Of a DNA stretch of 64,000 bases, positions 38,908 to 47,731 are shown piece by piece (position 1 is the stretch's first letter; each line of letters starts with the position of its first letter). Source of the DNA: Psychrobacillus faecigallinarum (lineage in GTDB: Bacteria > Bacillota > Bacilli > Bacillales_A > Planococcaceae); assembly GCF_014836595.1 (NCBI RefSeq), contig NZ_JACSQO010000002.1:372001-436000 (forward strand), written 5' to 3'. Below the pieces are notes generated by a model. It had not been told where the DNA came from, searched no databases, and saw nothing but the letters and a program-made list of their open reading frames with translations. The position numbers were made by a program, and so were the translations under genes.

Positions 38908-39476
38908 AAAAAAAAGTAGGGATATTGGGAGGAACATTTAATCCTCCACATATTGGCCATCTAATCATTGCTAACGAAGTGTTTCATGCACTGGGTTTAC
39001 ATGAAGTGAGACTAATGCCAAATGCAATTCCCCCTCATAAGTCAAAAGATATACGCATTACCTCTGAACAACGCTTAAAAATGCTAGAAATTGCTGTTAC
39101 TGATATTGCTTATCTGGCTATAGAAAAAATAGAGCTTATTCGAGGTGGAACCTCTTATACATTTGACACTATGAAAATTTTAGCAGAACGGGAAGCAAAT
39201 ACTGATTTCTATTTCATCATTGGTGGGGACCAGGTAGAATATTTACCAAAATGGCATCGTATAGACGAGCTATTAAAAATAGTTCAACTTGTTGGTGTTG
39301 CAAGACCAAGCACCTCTATAGAGACTGCATATCCTATTACTACACTAGATATACCCCAAATCGATATATCTTCTTCTGTCATACGAAAACGTTTGGAAAA
39401 CGGAGAAACGACGAGGTTTCTTCTCCCGGATAACGTAAGAGATTACATTGAAAAGGAGAAGCTTTATGAGATTTGA
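38904..39476 (+). CDS. nadD: Nicotinate-nucleotide adenylyltransferase
   Basis: 190 residues. It adenylates nicotinate mononucleotide in NAD synthesis. The nucleotidyltransferase motif GGTFNPPHIGH is at residues 8-18 and ISSSVIRKRL near 158-167. FIIGGDQVEYLPKW marks the substrate site. It overlaps yhbY by four bases and yqeK by eleven. Confidence 0.96.
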   Translation: MKKKVGILGGTFNPPHIGHLIIANEVFHALGLHEVRLMPNAIPPHKSKDIRITSEQRLKMLEIAVTDIAYLAIEKIELIRGGTSYTFDTMKILAEREANTDFYFIIGGDQVEYLPKWHRIDELLKIVQLVGVARPSTSIETAYPITTLDIPQIDISSSVIRKRLENGETTRFLLPDNVRDYIEKEKLYEI

Positions 39477-40041
39477 ACATATTCTAGAGCAAATGAAAAA
39501 TCGTATGCCGGAGCGACGTTATATCCATACAAGAGGTGTTGCAGAAACTGCTATTCAACTAGCGGGTAAATACGGAGCAGATACTGAAAAGGCAGAAATT
39601 GCCGGAATTTTACATGACAGTGTGAAATATGCCGAAAAAGAGTGGTTGAAAAGTATAATCATATCTGAAAACATGGATGCAAAATTATTAGAATTTCACC
39701 ATGAATTATGGCATGCTCCGGTAGGAAGCTACGTAGCGAAAAAAGAATTTAATATCGATGATGAGGACATACTAAATGCCATAAAATTTCATACCACTGG
39801 CAGAGCTGGAATGTCTGATTTAGAGAAGATAATTTATATTTCCGATATGATAGAACCTAGTCGTAATTTTCCAGGAGTAGAGGATTTACGAAAAATAGCG
39901 AATATAGACCTAGAAGAGGGCATGCTAAGTTGTGTGCAGCATAGTATGGCATTTCTAATAAAAAAAAGACAGCCGGTTTTTCCGGATTCATTTCATTGTT
40001 ATAATGACTTGATACAAAAGAGAGGAAAAGTGAAAGAATGA
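39466..40041 (+). CDS. yqeK: Bis(5'-nucleosyl)-tetraphosphatase YqeK (HD domain)
   Basis: 191 residues, HD-domain hydrolase. H of YIHTRGVA, HD of GILHDSVKYA, HHELWHAPVG and the later KFHTTGRAGM and YISDMIEP form the metal site. Family members hydrolyse Ap4A symmetrically, limiting alarmone build-up. AAAAGGAG is eight bases before ATG 39466; an earlier frame start at 39448 lies inside nadD and lacks a site. Its stop overlaps rsfS as ATGA. Confidence 0.94.
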   Translation: MRFEHILEQMKNRMPERRYIHTRGVAETAIQLAGKYGADTEKAEIAGILHDSVKYAEKEWLKSIIISENMDAKLLEFHHELWHAPVGSYVAKKEFNIDDEDILNAIKFHTTGRAGMSDLEKIIYISDMIEPSRNFPGVEDLRKIANIDLEEGMLSCVQHSMAFLIKKRQPVFPDSFHCYNDLIQKRGKVKE

Positions 40042-40391
40042 CTTCAAACAAAACATTAGTCGAGATTGCTTATAAAGCTGCCGATGACAAAAGAGCAGAG
40101 GATATTGTTATATTAAATATGCAAGGAGTATCATTACTTGCTGATTATTTTCTTATTTGCCACGCTAACTCTGATCGTCAAGTTCAAGCGATTGCAAAGG
40201 AACTTTTTGACCAAGCGAGCAAAGAAGGATACAACGTTAAACGCATGGAAGGCTTTGATGAAGCACGTTGGGTATTAGTGGATATGGGCGATGTAGTAGC
40301 TCACGTATTTCACAAGGATGAGCGTTCTTATTACAACCTAGAGCGCCTATGGGGAGATGCTCCTATGATCGAAGTAGGGCAAGATGCTTAA
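40038..40391 (+). CDS. rsfS: Ribosomal silencing factor RsfS
   Basis: 117 residues. It binds L14 on the 50S subunit and blocks joining with the 30S when nutrients are short. The family core is visible: ADDKRAEDIVILNMQGVSLLADYFLI (residues about 14-39 in two blocks), then GFDEARWVLVDMGDVVAHVF. It overlaps yqeK by four bases and yqeM by one. Confidence 0.95.
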   Translation: MTSNKTLVEIAYKAADDKRAEDIVILNMQGVSLLADYFLICHANSDRQVQAIAKELFDQASKEGYNVKRMEGFDEARWVLVDMGDVVAHVFHKDERSYYNLERLWGDAPMIEVGQDA

Positions 40392-41128
40392 TGTCTACTT
40401 ATGATCAGTTTGCCTTTATCTACGATTCGTTGATGTCAGATATACCATATGACAAGTACGCCGAATGGGTGCAGGGTAAAGCACCAGTTTCGGAAAATAA
40501 ACGACTAGTTGATATAGGCTGCGGCACAGGAGTACTAAGTGTAAAGTTTGCAAAAGCTGGCTATGAGGTTATCGGCATTGATTTATCTGAATCAATGCTG
40601 ACTGTAGCCCAAAACAGAAGCCTTGAGGAAAACGTTAACATTTCTTTTTTGTGCCAATCTATGGCTGAGATAGATGGGATAAACGATGCAGATATAGCAG
40701 TAATAGCTATAGATTCTATCAACTATCTAGAGACCTTAGAAGAGACAGAACAGACCTTTGCTCGAGTGTATGATTGTTTAAATGATGGAGGTCAATTGTT
40801 TTTTGATATCCACTCATTATTTAAAATGGATAATATATTCCCAGAAGGACCTTTTACTTACGAGGATGACCAGGTGGCATATATTTGGCATACAGAGCAA
40901 GGCGAGGAAGCTCATTCTATCTATCATGATATAACCTTTTTTGTACGTGGAGAATCTGGCTACTATGAGCGATTTGAGGAATCTCATTATCAGCGCAGCC
41001 ACCCTTTAGAAATATATTTCGACTTACTCCAAATGAGTGGGTTTTCTAACGTCTCTGTTTCAACCTCTATTTTTGGCGAACAGTCAGAGGATGAAGTAGA
41101 GCGGTATTTTATTCATGCAATAAAATAA
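40391..41128 (+). CDS. yqeM: SAM-dependent methyltransferase YqeM
   Basis: 245 residues, class I methyltransferase. The SAM loop is LVDIGCGTGVLSVKFAKAG near residues 37-53, followed by GIDLSESML and a C-terminal beta part. The N-terminus MSTYDQFAFIYDSLMSD is typical of YqeM. The substrate is not known. The start overlaps the rsfS stop as TAATG. It closes the operon before comEA. Confidence 0.93.
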   Translation: MSTYDQFAFIYDSLMSDIPYDKYAEWVQGKAPVSENKRLVDIGCGTGVLSVKFAKAGYEVIGIDLSESMLTVAQNRSLEENVNISFLCQSMAEIDGINDADIAVIAIDSINYLETLEETEQTFARVYDCLNDGGQLFFDIHSLFKMDNIFPEGPFTYEDDQVAYIWHTEQGEEAHSIYHDITFFVRGESGYYERFEESHYQRSHPLEIYFDLLQMSGFSNVSVSTSIFGEQSEDEVERYFIHAIK

Positions 41129-41136
41129 TACTTTTC

Positions 41137-41190
41137 AAAAAGAGGTAAATTTAGTATATTTTGTATAACTCCATATATTTACCTCTTTTC
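41137..41190 (+). terminator. Long-looped inverted repeat between yqeM and comEA
   Basis: AAAAAGAGGTAAAT (about 41137-41150) pairs with ATTTACCTCTTTT (about 41177-41189) around a 26-base A+T-rich loop. It may end the yqeM transcript or act in the comEA leader. It ends only 18 bases before the comEA start. Confidence 0.5.
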
Positions 41191-41207
41191 GAAAGAGGAT
41201 GATTGCA

Positions 41208-41825
41208 TTGAATTCCAAATTTAAATTGATACACATTAAGAAATTTCTGCTCCCAATAATAGTTTTAACCTTTCTCCTGTTTATTTTAATCCAAAAGCAA
41301 TTTAACTCAGCAAACCCCTCCGCTGAGGAAATTCAACCTTCCCTATTAACTAAATCTAATTTCCCTGAAGAAGAAACAACTGAATACGAAGAGAATACCA
41401 CTATTTTTGTCGAGATTAAGGGCGCTGTTTCAAGGCCTGGAGTCTATGAGCTAGAAGTTGGTGACCGTGTTTTAGAGGCTATCTCACTTGCTGGAGGTTA
41501 TAAGCCAGAAAGTGATAGTAAAATGATTAATCACGCTCAAAAAGTGGAGGATGAAATGATTATTTATGTTCCTGAGTTAGGTGAAGTAATGGAAGACTCA
41601 TTTAACATCTCCTCATCCAATTCTTCTGACCAATTAGTTAATATTAACAAAGCAGATGTACAAAGTTTAACTACTCTCCCAGGAGTTGGCCCATCTAAGG
41701 CTGCAGCTATTATTACCTATAGAGAGGAGAGTGGGGGCTTTAAGGTAAAAGAAGACTTGTTAAAGGTGACAGGAATAGGTCAGAAGACTTTTGAGAAAAT
41801 AGAACCCCATATCAAAGTGAATTAA
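41208..41825 (+). CDS. comEA: Competence protein ComEA, DNA receptor
   Basis: 205 residues. It binds double-stranded DNA outside the membrane and passes it to ComEC. One transmembrane anchor (about residues 11-28) is followed by an SLBB domain (about 60-120) and a linker. A C-terminal helix-hairpin-helix pair follows, with VNINKADVQSLTTLPGVG and LLKVTGIGQKTFEKI. TTG 41208 is preferred because AGAGG abuts ATG 41199 directly but is nine bases from the TTG. Confidence 0.94.
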   Translation: MNSKFKLIHIKKFLLPIIVLTFLLFILIQKQFNSANPSAEEIQPSLLTKSNFPEEETTEYEENTTIFVEIKGAVSRPGVYELEVGDRVLEAISLAGGYKPESDSKMINHAQKVEDEMIIYVPELGEVMEDSFNISSSNSSDQLVNINKADVQSLTTLPGVGPSKAAAIITYREESGGFKVKEDLLKVTGIGQKTFEKIEPHIKVN

Positions 41826-41893
41826 ATGACCATATTGAAGTTTAGCCACTAAAGCACTAAACTTAAAGAAGTACTAGTATGGGAGGTATTTAT

Positions 41894-42475
41894 ATGGAGC
41901 GAATCACTTGGGACCAATTTTTCATGGCACAAAGCCATTTACTTGCTTTAAGAAGTACATGTACTCGGTTAGCAGTTGGAGCAACGATTGTTCGAGATAG
42001 ACGTATTATGGCTGGAGGCTATAATGGTTCAATCTCTGGTGGAGAACATTGTATTGATCATGGATGTTATGTAGTGGACAATCATTGCGTTAGAACAGTA
42101 CACGCTGAAATGAATGCGTTATTACAATGCGCAAAATACGGTATTACTGTAGGCGGCGCAGATTTATATGTTACTCATTTTCCATGTTTACCATGTACAA
42201 AATCGATTATTCAAGCAGGCATTTCAAGATTATATTATGCACAAGACTATAAAAACAACGACTATGCGATTGAATTACTTAACAAAGCTGGAGTAGAAAT
42301 TATTCATGTTCCTTTCGATGAACGCAAAATTGATTTTTTGAGTGATGAAAAGGTAAACCTATATATGGAGCTAATTGTAAAGCTTAAGGAGAAGGGCGCA
42401 AGTGAAGAAGAATTATTGCCATATGAAAGGAAGGTGGCTGAATTATTTGGATTGGAGCAATCCGAGGTAATGTAA
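41894..42475 (+). CDS. comEB: ComEB, dCMP/deoxycytidylate deaminase family
   Basis: 193 residues, zinc-dependent deaminase. The active site is intact: HAEMNALLQ (ligand His and catalytic Glu) and PCLPCTKSI (two Cys ligands). The Cys/His pairs near CIDHGCYVVDNHCV may bind a second zinc, as in dCMP deaminases. GGGAGG precedes ATG 41894. Its place between comEA and comEC is conserved, although the link to competence is loose. Confidence 0.95.
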   Translation: MERITWDQFFMAQSHLLALRSTCTRLAVGATIVRDRRIMAGGYNGSISGGEHCIDHGCYVVDNHCVRTVHAEMNALLQCAKYGITVGGADLYVTHFPCLPCTKSIIQAGISRLYYAQDYKNNDYAIELLNKAGVEIIHVPFDERKIDFLSDEKVNLYMELIVKLKEKGASEEELLPYERKVAELFGLEQSEVM

Positions 42476-42486
42476 TATATTTTGCA

Positions 42487-44739
42487 ATGTCGATTTTACT
42501 GGCCACTATAGCTGCTTTTGAATCGACATGGCTATTGTTCTTTTTTGTAATCCTATTTTACTGGTTTCTTTATAAGCAAATTCCTATTCTTTTATCTTCT
42601 AGTATAATAGCTATTGGGATTTGTACATTTTTCCTTGTAGAACTCGTTAATCCTGAAAATATAACTAAAAACGATGTAAACACTATCACATGGACAGATA
42701 ATTATCGTATTAATGGTGGCTTTATAAGAGGTTTTGCAGCTTCTGATTCCGGTCAAAAGTGGTATGTACAGCTTAAAATATCAGATGAGCAGGACAAGGT
42801 TTTTTTCTCAAACTATTCTCTAACTGGATGGGAGCTTCAAGTCAAGGCTAACTCACCGTTGGATCAACCCCTAGCTCATCGATATGCGTTTGACATGGAA
42901 TCTTATATAAAAAGCCATGGAGCGGTTGGTCAATTAAATATTGATGAATACGAGCTGGTAAGTAAAAAATATAGTTTTCGAGTTTATATGGCTGAGCAAC
43001 GATATAGGATTAAGCAGCATATTCAAAGGACCTTTCCAAATTCTCTTCAAGCGGAGGCTGAGGCTCTATTAATTGGCAGTAGAGAAAGTATGCCACCTGA
43101 ACTTCAAGATGCCTATCAAACATTAGGAATAACTCATTTATTTGCTATCTCAGGCCTCCATGTAGCATTAGTAGTGCTACTTCTTCATGAAGTATTAATA
43201 CGTCTCGGAGTACGAAGAAAAACAGCTAATTGGTTATTAATCATTGTTTTACCGCTTTATGGGCTTATTGCTGGTGGAGCGCCTTCAGTGTGGAGGGCGG
43301 TATCTGTGACAGAAATTCTTTTAATAAGCGGTCTTTTCAAAAAAAAGCTTGTCATTTCTGACGCATTTTCTTATAGCTTTATTGGTTTTCTTCTTTATTC
43401 TCCATGGATAATTTATCAAGTAGGATTTCAGCTATCCTACTTAGCTGCTTTTTCTTTAATATTTTCCGCGAGCATGTTAAAACTAGGGCGCTCTTATATA
43501 ACTCAATCATTTATCTTAACAGCTGTTTGTCAGCTTATAGTTTATCCTATTTTAATATATCAATTCAACGAAATTTCTCTATCCTCTTTTATAGCCAATC
43601 TTTTGTTTGTCCCTCTATTTTCATTTATTGTACTTCCTATCAATATTATTTTACTTTTAATCACCTTTCTTTCTCCATCTATATGTAATCTTGTTTTTTT
43701 ATTCTACGAACCAATTCGCCTATTACTGGACGATTTTATCCTCTATATAGGATCGTTTCCATATCAGGTTTGGAATCCTATTCAACCGAAAGTTTGGTAT
43801 GTAGTAATAGCATATGTGAGTGTCATTACTTTTTTTATTCAATTGGAAAGAATGAAATCTATAAAGAATGGCTTGCTCGTTCTTTTTACCCCAATCATTT
43901 TATTGCAACTAGCGCCATATTTAGATTCTTCGACTCGAATTACCTTTTTAAATGTAGGACAAGGAGATTCTATTGTTATTGAAATGCCTTATAGAGAAGC
44001 AGTCATTATGATAGATACTGGAGGTGTGCTTAGATTCGACCAAGAGGCTTGGAAAGAGTCTAATAATAAGTACGAGGTTGGAAGACAAGTTGTTGTTCCC
44101 TTTTTAAAGGGAAGAGGGATAAGGAAAATTGATACAATGGTGTTATCACATGCAGATGCAGATCATATGGAGGGCGCCGAGGAGGTGCTTCAAGAAGTTA
44201 AAGTTGGAGAAATACACATTACACCTGGCTCCTATGAAAAAGCTATTATGCATGATTTAAGAGAGGAAATAAACTTAAAGCAAATACCTGTCATAGAAAA
44301 ATTTACAGGTGAGAGAATTGAATCTTCTTACTATAACCTATCTTATTTATATCCGATGGATAACATATATGAAGGAAATAATGATTCATTAGTTTTATCT
44401 ATGAGTAACGATTATTTTAAAGGGCTTTTTATTGGAGATTTAGAAAGAGAGGGAGAAATAGTATTAAGTTCTGCTTATCCTGACATCCTCCAGGATCAGA
44501 CTGTACTTAAGTTAGGACATCATGGTAGTAAAACATCTAGCACGCAAACTTTTTTGGAAGTGGCTAATCCTCATTTGGCAGTTATTTCAGCAGGCTTTAA
44601 CAATAGATATGGGCATCCGCATTCTGAAGTTTTGGAACGATTGCATACTTTAAAAATTCCATTTTTGCAGACCGGTATAGATGGAGCTATAGAGATAATT
44701 ATATCAAAAGAGGGAGAAGTAACTATTTCTACTCATTAA
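42487..44739 (+). CDS. comEC: Competence channel protein ComEC
   Basis: 750 residues, polytopic membrane protein that carries single-stranded DNA into the cell. N-terminal hydrophobic segments and an OB-like loop are followed by the competence domain (LFAISGLHVALVVLLLHEV near residue 218). More membrane helices and a C-terminal metallo-beta-lactamase-like domain follow, with LNVGQGDSI, LSHADADHMEG and LGHHGSKTSS. ATG 42487 has no ribosome site at normal distance (GAGG is 19 bases away). The frame is open to 42442, so the true start may be a rare codon upstream. Confidence 0.94.
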   Translation: MSILLATIAAFESTWLLFFFVILFYWFLYKQIPILLSSSIIAIGICTFFLVELVNPENITKNDVNTITWTDNYRINGGFIRGFAASDSGQKWYVQLKISDEQDKVFFSNYSLTGWELQVKANSPLDQPLAHRYAFDMESYIKSHGAVGQLNIDEYELVSKKYSFRVYMAEQRYRIKQHIQRTFPNSLQAEAEALLIGSRESMPPELQDAYQTLGITHLFAISGLHVALVVLLLHEVLIRLGVRRKTANWLLIIVLPLYGLIAGGAPSVWRAVSVTEILLISGLFKKKLVISDAFSYSFIGFLLYSPWIIYQVGFQLSYLAAFSLIFSASMLKLGRSYITQSFILTAVCQLIVYPILIYQFNEISLSSFIANLLFVPLFSFIVLPINIILLLITFLSPSICNLVFLFYEPIRLLLDDFILYIGSFPYQVWNPIQPKVWYVVIAYVSVITFFIQLERMKSIKNGLLVLFTPIILLQLAPYLDSSTRITFLNVGQGDSIVIEMPYREAVIMIDTGGVLRFDQEAWKESNNKYEVGRQVVVPFLKGRGIRKIDTMVLSHADADHMEGAEEVLQEVKVGEIHITPGSYEKAIMHDLREEINLKQIPVIEKFTGERIESSYYNLSYLYPMDNIYEGNNDSLVLSMSNDYFKGLFIGDLEREGEIVLSSAYPDILQDQTVLKLGHHGSKTSSTQTFLEVANPHLAVISAGFNNRYGHPHSEVLERLHTLKIPFLQTGIDGAIEIIISKEGEVTISTH

Positions 44740-44753
44740 AATTTGAAAGAGAA

Positions 44754-44786
44754 AAGGGTTTTGTCTGTGAAAGACAAAACCCTTCT
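44754..44786. terminator. Bidirectional terminator between comEC and yqzM
   Basis: AAGGGTTTTGTCT pairs perfectly with AGACAAAACCCTT around a five-base loop. T-rich DNA follows on both strands. Confidence 0.8.
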
Positions 44787-44792
44787 CGTGTA

Positions 44793-44927
44793 TTATCGAG
44801 AAACAAACTCGATAACTACTGCAATAATAAACATAATGGCAAAAAATCCAAAGGAGACTACAAAACCTACGCCAGAGTCGATTGCGTCATTACGTTTCGA
44901 CTGTACATTTTGTTCAAATTCATTCAT
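44793..44927 (-). CDS. yqzM: Small membrane protein YqzM
   Basis: 44 residues: polar N-terminus MNEFEQNVQSKRNDAIDSGV and one hydrophobic helix (about residues 21-41). It matches the YqzM family found between comEC and holA in Bacillus relatives; role unknown. On the minus strand GGAGGG precedes ATG 44927. The open frame runs 20 codons further upstream without a ribosome site. Confidence 0.88.
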   Translation of the reverse strand: MNEFEQNVQSKRNDAIDSGVGFVVSFGFFAIMFIIAVVIEFVSR

Positions 44928-45081
44928 TGTTAACCCTCCTATTTCCACATAATTATAAAGGATAGTGCTCAAAAAATCTACACACAAACTTTCTTATTTC
45001 CCTTTAATTATATAATGTCACAAAGTTTTCACCATATTTACGCTATAATATATATATCTAAAAGTAGTAAGGAGCACCAAC

Positions 45082-46086
45082 ATGATTTCAGAAAAGTGGA
45101 TGGAAATTTCAAAAGGAAATATTTCAAATGTATATTTATTATACGGAACAGAAGCATATTTCATAGAAGAAACTATAAAAAAATTGAAAAATAAACTTGA
45201 GGATGAAGGAGAGCCAGAGATTATCTACTTTGATTTAGAGGAAAGCAATGTAGAGCAAGTTTTATATGAGGCAGACACACTTCCTTTTTTCTCAGATAAA
45301 AAATTAATTATCGCGAAAAATACATTCTTCTTAAAAGCTACGGAAAAGGGAAAAGAGAAAATCATTCATGATACGGCATTGCTGGAGAACTGGCTAAAAA
45401 ATCCTTCTCCCTCCGCTATAGTAGTTTTTGTAGCTCCGTATGAGAAGCTGGATGAACGGAAGAAAATCACAAAGGCGATGAAGCAGGCTTCTAATGTAAT
45501 AGAGGCAATGAGTTTACAAAATCATGATTTAAAAAGCTGGGTTTTACATGAAGCTTCAAATGAAGGGAAAAGTATATCAGAGGAAGCGGTAAACCGTTTA
45601 ATTGAAAATGGAGGAACAAATTTAGTTCACTTAAAAACGGAAATCTCTAAAATTGCCACTTTTATTGGCGAGGAACAAGAAATCGATGAGGAAACTGTTA
45701 AGTCATTACTGGTTCGTACCCTTGAAGAGGATGTTTTTACACTGGGGAATGCTTATTTAGCAGGCCGAAAAAGTGAAGCAATTGAGATTTATCATGACTT
45801 ATTGAAGCGAAAAGAAGACCCTTTAAAGTTAAATGCGCTTATAGCTACTCAGGTGAGATTAATGATACAAGTAAGCCATTTGAAGAAAAAAGGCTATCAT
45901 GCCCAACAAATTGCCACTCAATTGAAGGTACATCCTTATCGTGTGAAGCTATTGTTCGATAATCCATTACTTCATCAAGAGGAGAAGTTGATTCACACAT
46001 TAAATGATTTAGCTACTGTTGATCTTCAGTTGAAAACTTTAAGTACAAATAGAGATCGTATTTTAGAATTGTTTTTATTGAAGTAG
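45082..46086 (+). CDS. holA: DNA polymerase III delta subunit
   Basis: 334 residues, the clamp-loader subunit that opens the beta clamp. The AAA+-like fold lacks a functional P-loop, as expected. Family features are VYLLYGTEAYFIEETI, the clamp-binding loop around LPFFSDKKLIIAKN, KLNALIATQVRLMIQV and a terminal LQLKTLSTNRDRILELFLLK pattern in two parts. AAGGAG precedes ATG 45082. The location yqzM-holA-rpsT is conserved. Confidence 0.95.
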   Translation: MISEKWMEISKGNISNVYLLYGTEAYFIEETIKKLKNKLEDEGEPEIIYFDLEESNVEQVLYEADTLPFFSDKKLIIAKNTFFLKATEKGKEKIIHDTALLENWLKNPSPSAIVVFVAPYEKLDERKKITKAMKQASNVIEAMSLQNHDLKSWVLHEASNEGKSISEEAVNRLIENGGTNLVHLKTEISKIATFIGEEQEIDEETVKSLLVRTLEEDVFTLGNAYLAGRKSEAIEIYHDLLKRKEDPLKLNALIATQVRLMIQVSHLKKKGYHAQQIATQLKVHPYRVKLLFDNPLLHQEEKLIHTLNDLATVDLQLKTLSTNRDRILELFLLK

Positions 46087-46217
46087 TAGAATCTGTCTGG
46101 TTTTGGCCTGCTCCAAACGCTAATCTTGTTTTTTAGCACATGTCATCTAATTCTCAAGAATATAGATTTTTGAAATCAAACTAATTGTCGAATAATAAAT
46201 ATAAAAAAGCAAAAAAT

Positions 46218-46257
46218 AAAGACTGACCGAGTTTGAATTCGGATCAGTCTTTTTTTA
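46218..46257. terminator. Bidirectional terminator between holA and rpsT
   Basis: AAAGACTGACCGA pairs with TCGGATCAGTCTTT around an eight-base loop. T7 follows on the plus strand, and a T-rich tract follows on the minus strand for rpsT. Confidence 0.88.
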
Positions 46258-46506
46258 TTACGCTTTTTTCATTAATTGAGCTTTCTTACGAGAAGCTGCG
46301 TTTTTATGAATTAAACCTTTAGAAGCTGCTTTTTCAACTTGTTGAATTGCAGTTTTAATAAGTTCTTTTGCGTTTTCATCGTTATTAAGTGCAGCAGTGT
46401 CAGCTTTTTTTACAGCAGTACGCATAGCTGATTTTGCTTTTGCATTTTGAGCGTTTAAAGTCTCGTTTTTCTTAACACGCTTGATTGCAGATTTAATGTT
46501 TGGCAT
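46258..46506 (-). CDS. rpsT: 30S ribosomal protein S20
   Basis: 82 residues, lysine- and alanine-rich three-helix protein that binds 16S r[18 protein letters not shown] at the N-terminus and [19 protein letters not shown] at the C-terminus are diagnostic. GGAGGTG is eight bases before ATG 46506; a start three codons earlier would overlap that site. It is transcribed alone, against holA and away from gpr. Confidence 0.97.
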   Translation of the reverse strand: MPNIKSAIKRVKKNETLNAQNAKAKSAMRTAVKKADTAALNNDENAKELIKTAIQQVEKAASKGLIHKNAASRKKAQLMKKA

Positions 46507-46666
46507 ACCTTTCACCTCCTAATAAGGTCTGAGATGATACATTTTTTTGTTGGTAACAGTTTATACAACAAGCATTATTTTAACAAACGAAAAAACAAAT
46601 TGCAATATATAAATGCAAAGAATATTTACTTGACACTTTGAACAAACTATTTTAGAGGTGATTATA

Positions 46667-47677
46667 ATGTGGGGAAGAACAGATTTAATCGATGAATCGG
46701 AAGAAATGGTGAAACACCGTACAGAAAGTCAGAAAGCTAAATTAGACAATTCAGAAGGTATTAAATTTGATGAGGGTCGCAATGGAGCGGTACTTATTAC
46801 TTCCATTGAAGTGAACGAAGAAGGTGAAAAACAGATTGGTAAGAAACAAGGGAAGTATATTACCTTGACTGATCTGACCCTTAGTCCACACGATGAGAAG
46901 AGTTTTGAAAACATAGCGAGGACTTTCATTGATCATCTTCGAGATATGCATAAAGAGTTTAGTTTAACAGATGAATCCAAAATATTAATAATTGGACTTG
47001 GAAATGCGACAGTTACACCCGATGCTATTGGACCAAAAGCAATTGAATACCTACAAAATTCTTCTTTGACTAATAATGAAAAAGTGAAAGTTGTTATGTA
47101 TGCTCCAGGTGTAACTGGTCAAACCGGTTTTGAGACAAGCGATTTTGTCAGTGCCATAAGCGAAGCATTTAAGCCTGATCTTATTCTTGTGATGGATGCT
47201 TTAGCTGCAAGAAATAGCGAACGTCTTTGTAAGACTATACAAATTACAAATACAGGTATACACCCTGGTTCTGGTGTAGGAAACCAGCGCAAGGAAATAT
47301 CAAAGGAAGTTTATGGTGTTCCTGTTACAGCAATTGGAGTACCAATGGTTGTAGACGGTCCAGTGTTATATGCAGATGCAGTTGAGCAAGTCATTCATCA
47401 CGTGGCAGCACGCGTGGAGGAGAAGGGAAAACCTTCTTCTGCCCTATCTGTTACTCCAATGGTTTCAAATAAGACAAACATCGATAAAAAAGTGCTTGAG
47501 CCTATTTTTGGAGAATGGGTTGGTTGGTCTACTGAAGAGAAAAGACAATTATTTGAGGAAGTTTTTGTTGGAAAAAATCCTTCTTTATTTGTTACACCAA
47601 AAGAAACTGATTTATGGGTAGAACAGTATGCATATATGCTTTCCACAGGCATTGAAACATGGATTACAAGTAAATAG
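46667..47677 (+). CDS. gpr: Germination protease GPR
   Basis: 336 residues. It is made in the forespore as an inactive precursor and starts breakdown of small acid-soluble spore proteins at germination. The N-terminal pro-part begins MWGRTDLIDESEEM. The core has LIIGLGNATVTPDAIGPKA, YAPGVTGQTGFET, LVMDALAARNSER and TNTGIHPGSGVGN. ATG 46667 follows GAGGTGATT; GTG 46658 is within that site. spoIIP follows 54 bases later. Confidence 0.96.
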   Translation: MWGRTDLIDESEEMVKHRTESQKAKLDNSEGIKFDEGRNGAVLITSIEVNEEGEKQIGKKQGKYITLTDLTLSPHDEKSFENIARTFIDHLRDMHKEFSLTDESKILIIGLGNATVTPDAIGPKAIEYLQNSSLTNNEKVKVVMYAPGVTGQTGFETSDFVSAISEAFKPDLILVMDALAARNSERLCKTIQITNTGIHPGSGVGNQRKEISKEVYGVPVTAIGVPMVVDGPVLYADAVEQVIHHVAARVEEKGKPSSALSVTPMVSNKTNIDKKVLEPIFGEWVGWSTEEKRQLFEEVFVGKNPSLFVTPKETDLWVEQYAYMLSTGIETWITSK

Positions 47678-47702
47678 GTCGTTCTAAAATTCCTTCTCTT
47701 CT

Positions 47703-47710
47703 CATACGAT
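47703..47710 (+). promoter_or_regulatory. Possible sigma-E -10 box of spoIIP
   Basis: CATACGAT differs at one fixed base from the sigma-E -10 (CATACANT) and lies 22 bases before spoIIP. No good -35 is seen at 14-15 bases, so this is tentative. spoIIP is sigma-E dependent in B. subtilis. Confidence 0.35.
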
Positions 47711-47731
47711 TGTGTGAGGAGAGTGGAACCT

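Noticed and set aside
41122..41135. AAAA-N6-TTTT upstream of comEA as a ComK box
   Set aside because: Spacing is one base off the AAAA-N5-TTTT pattern and no second box lies at a known distance.
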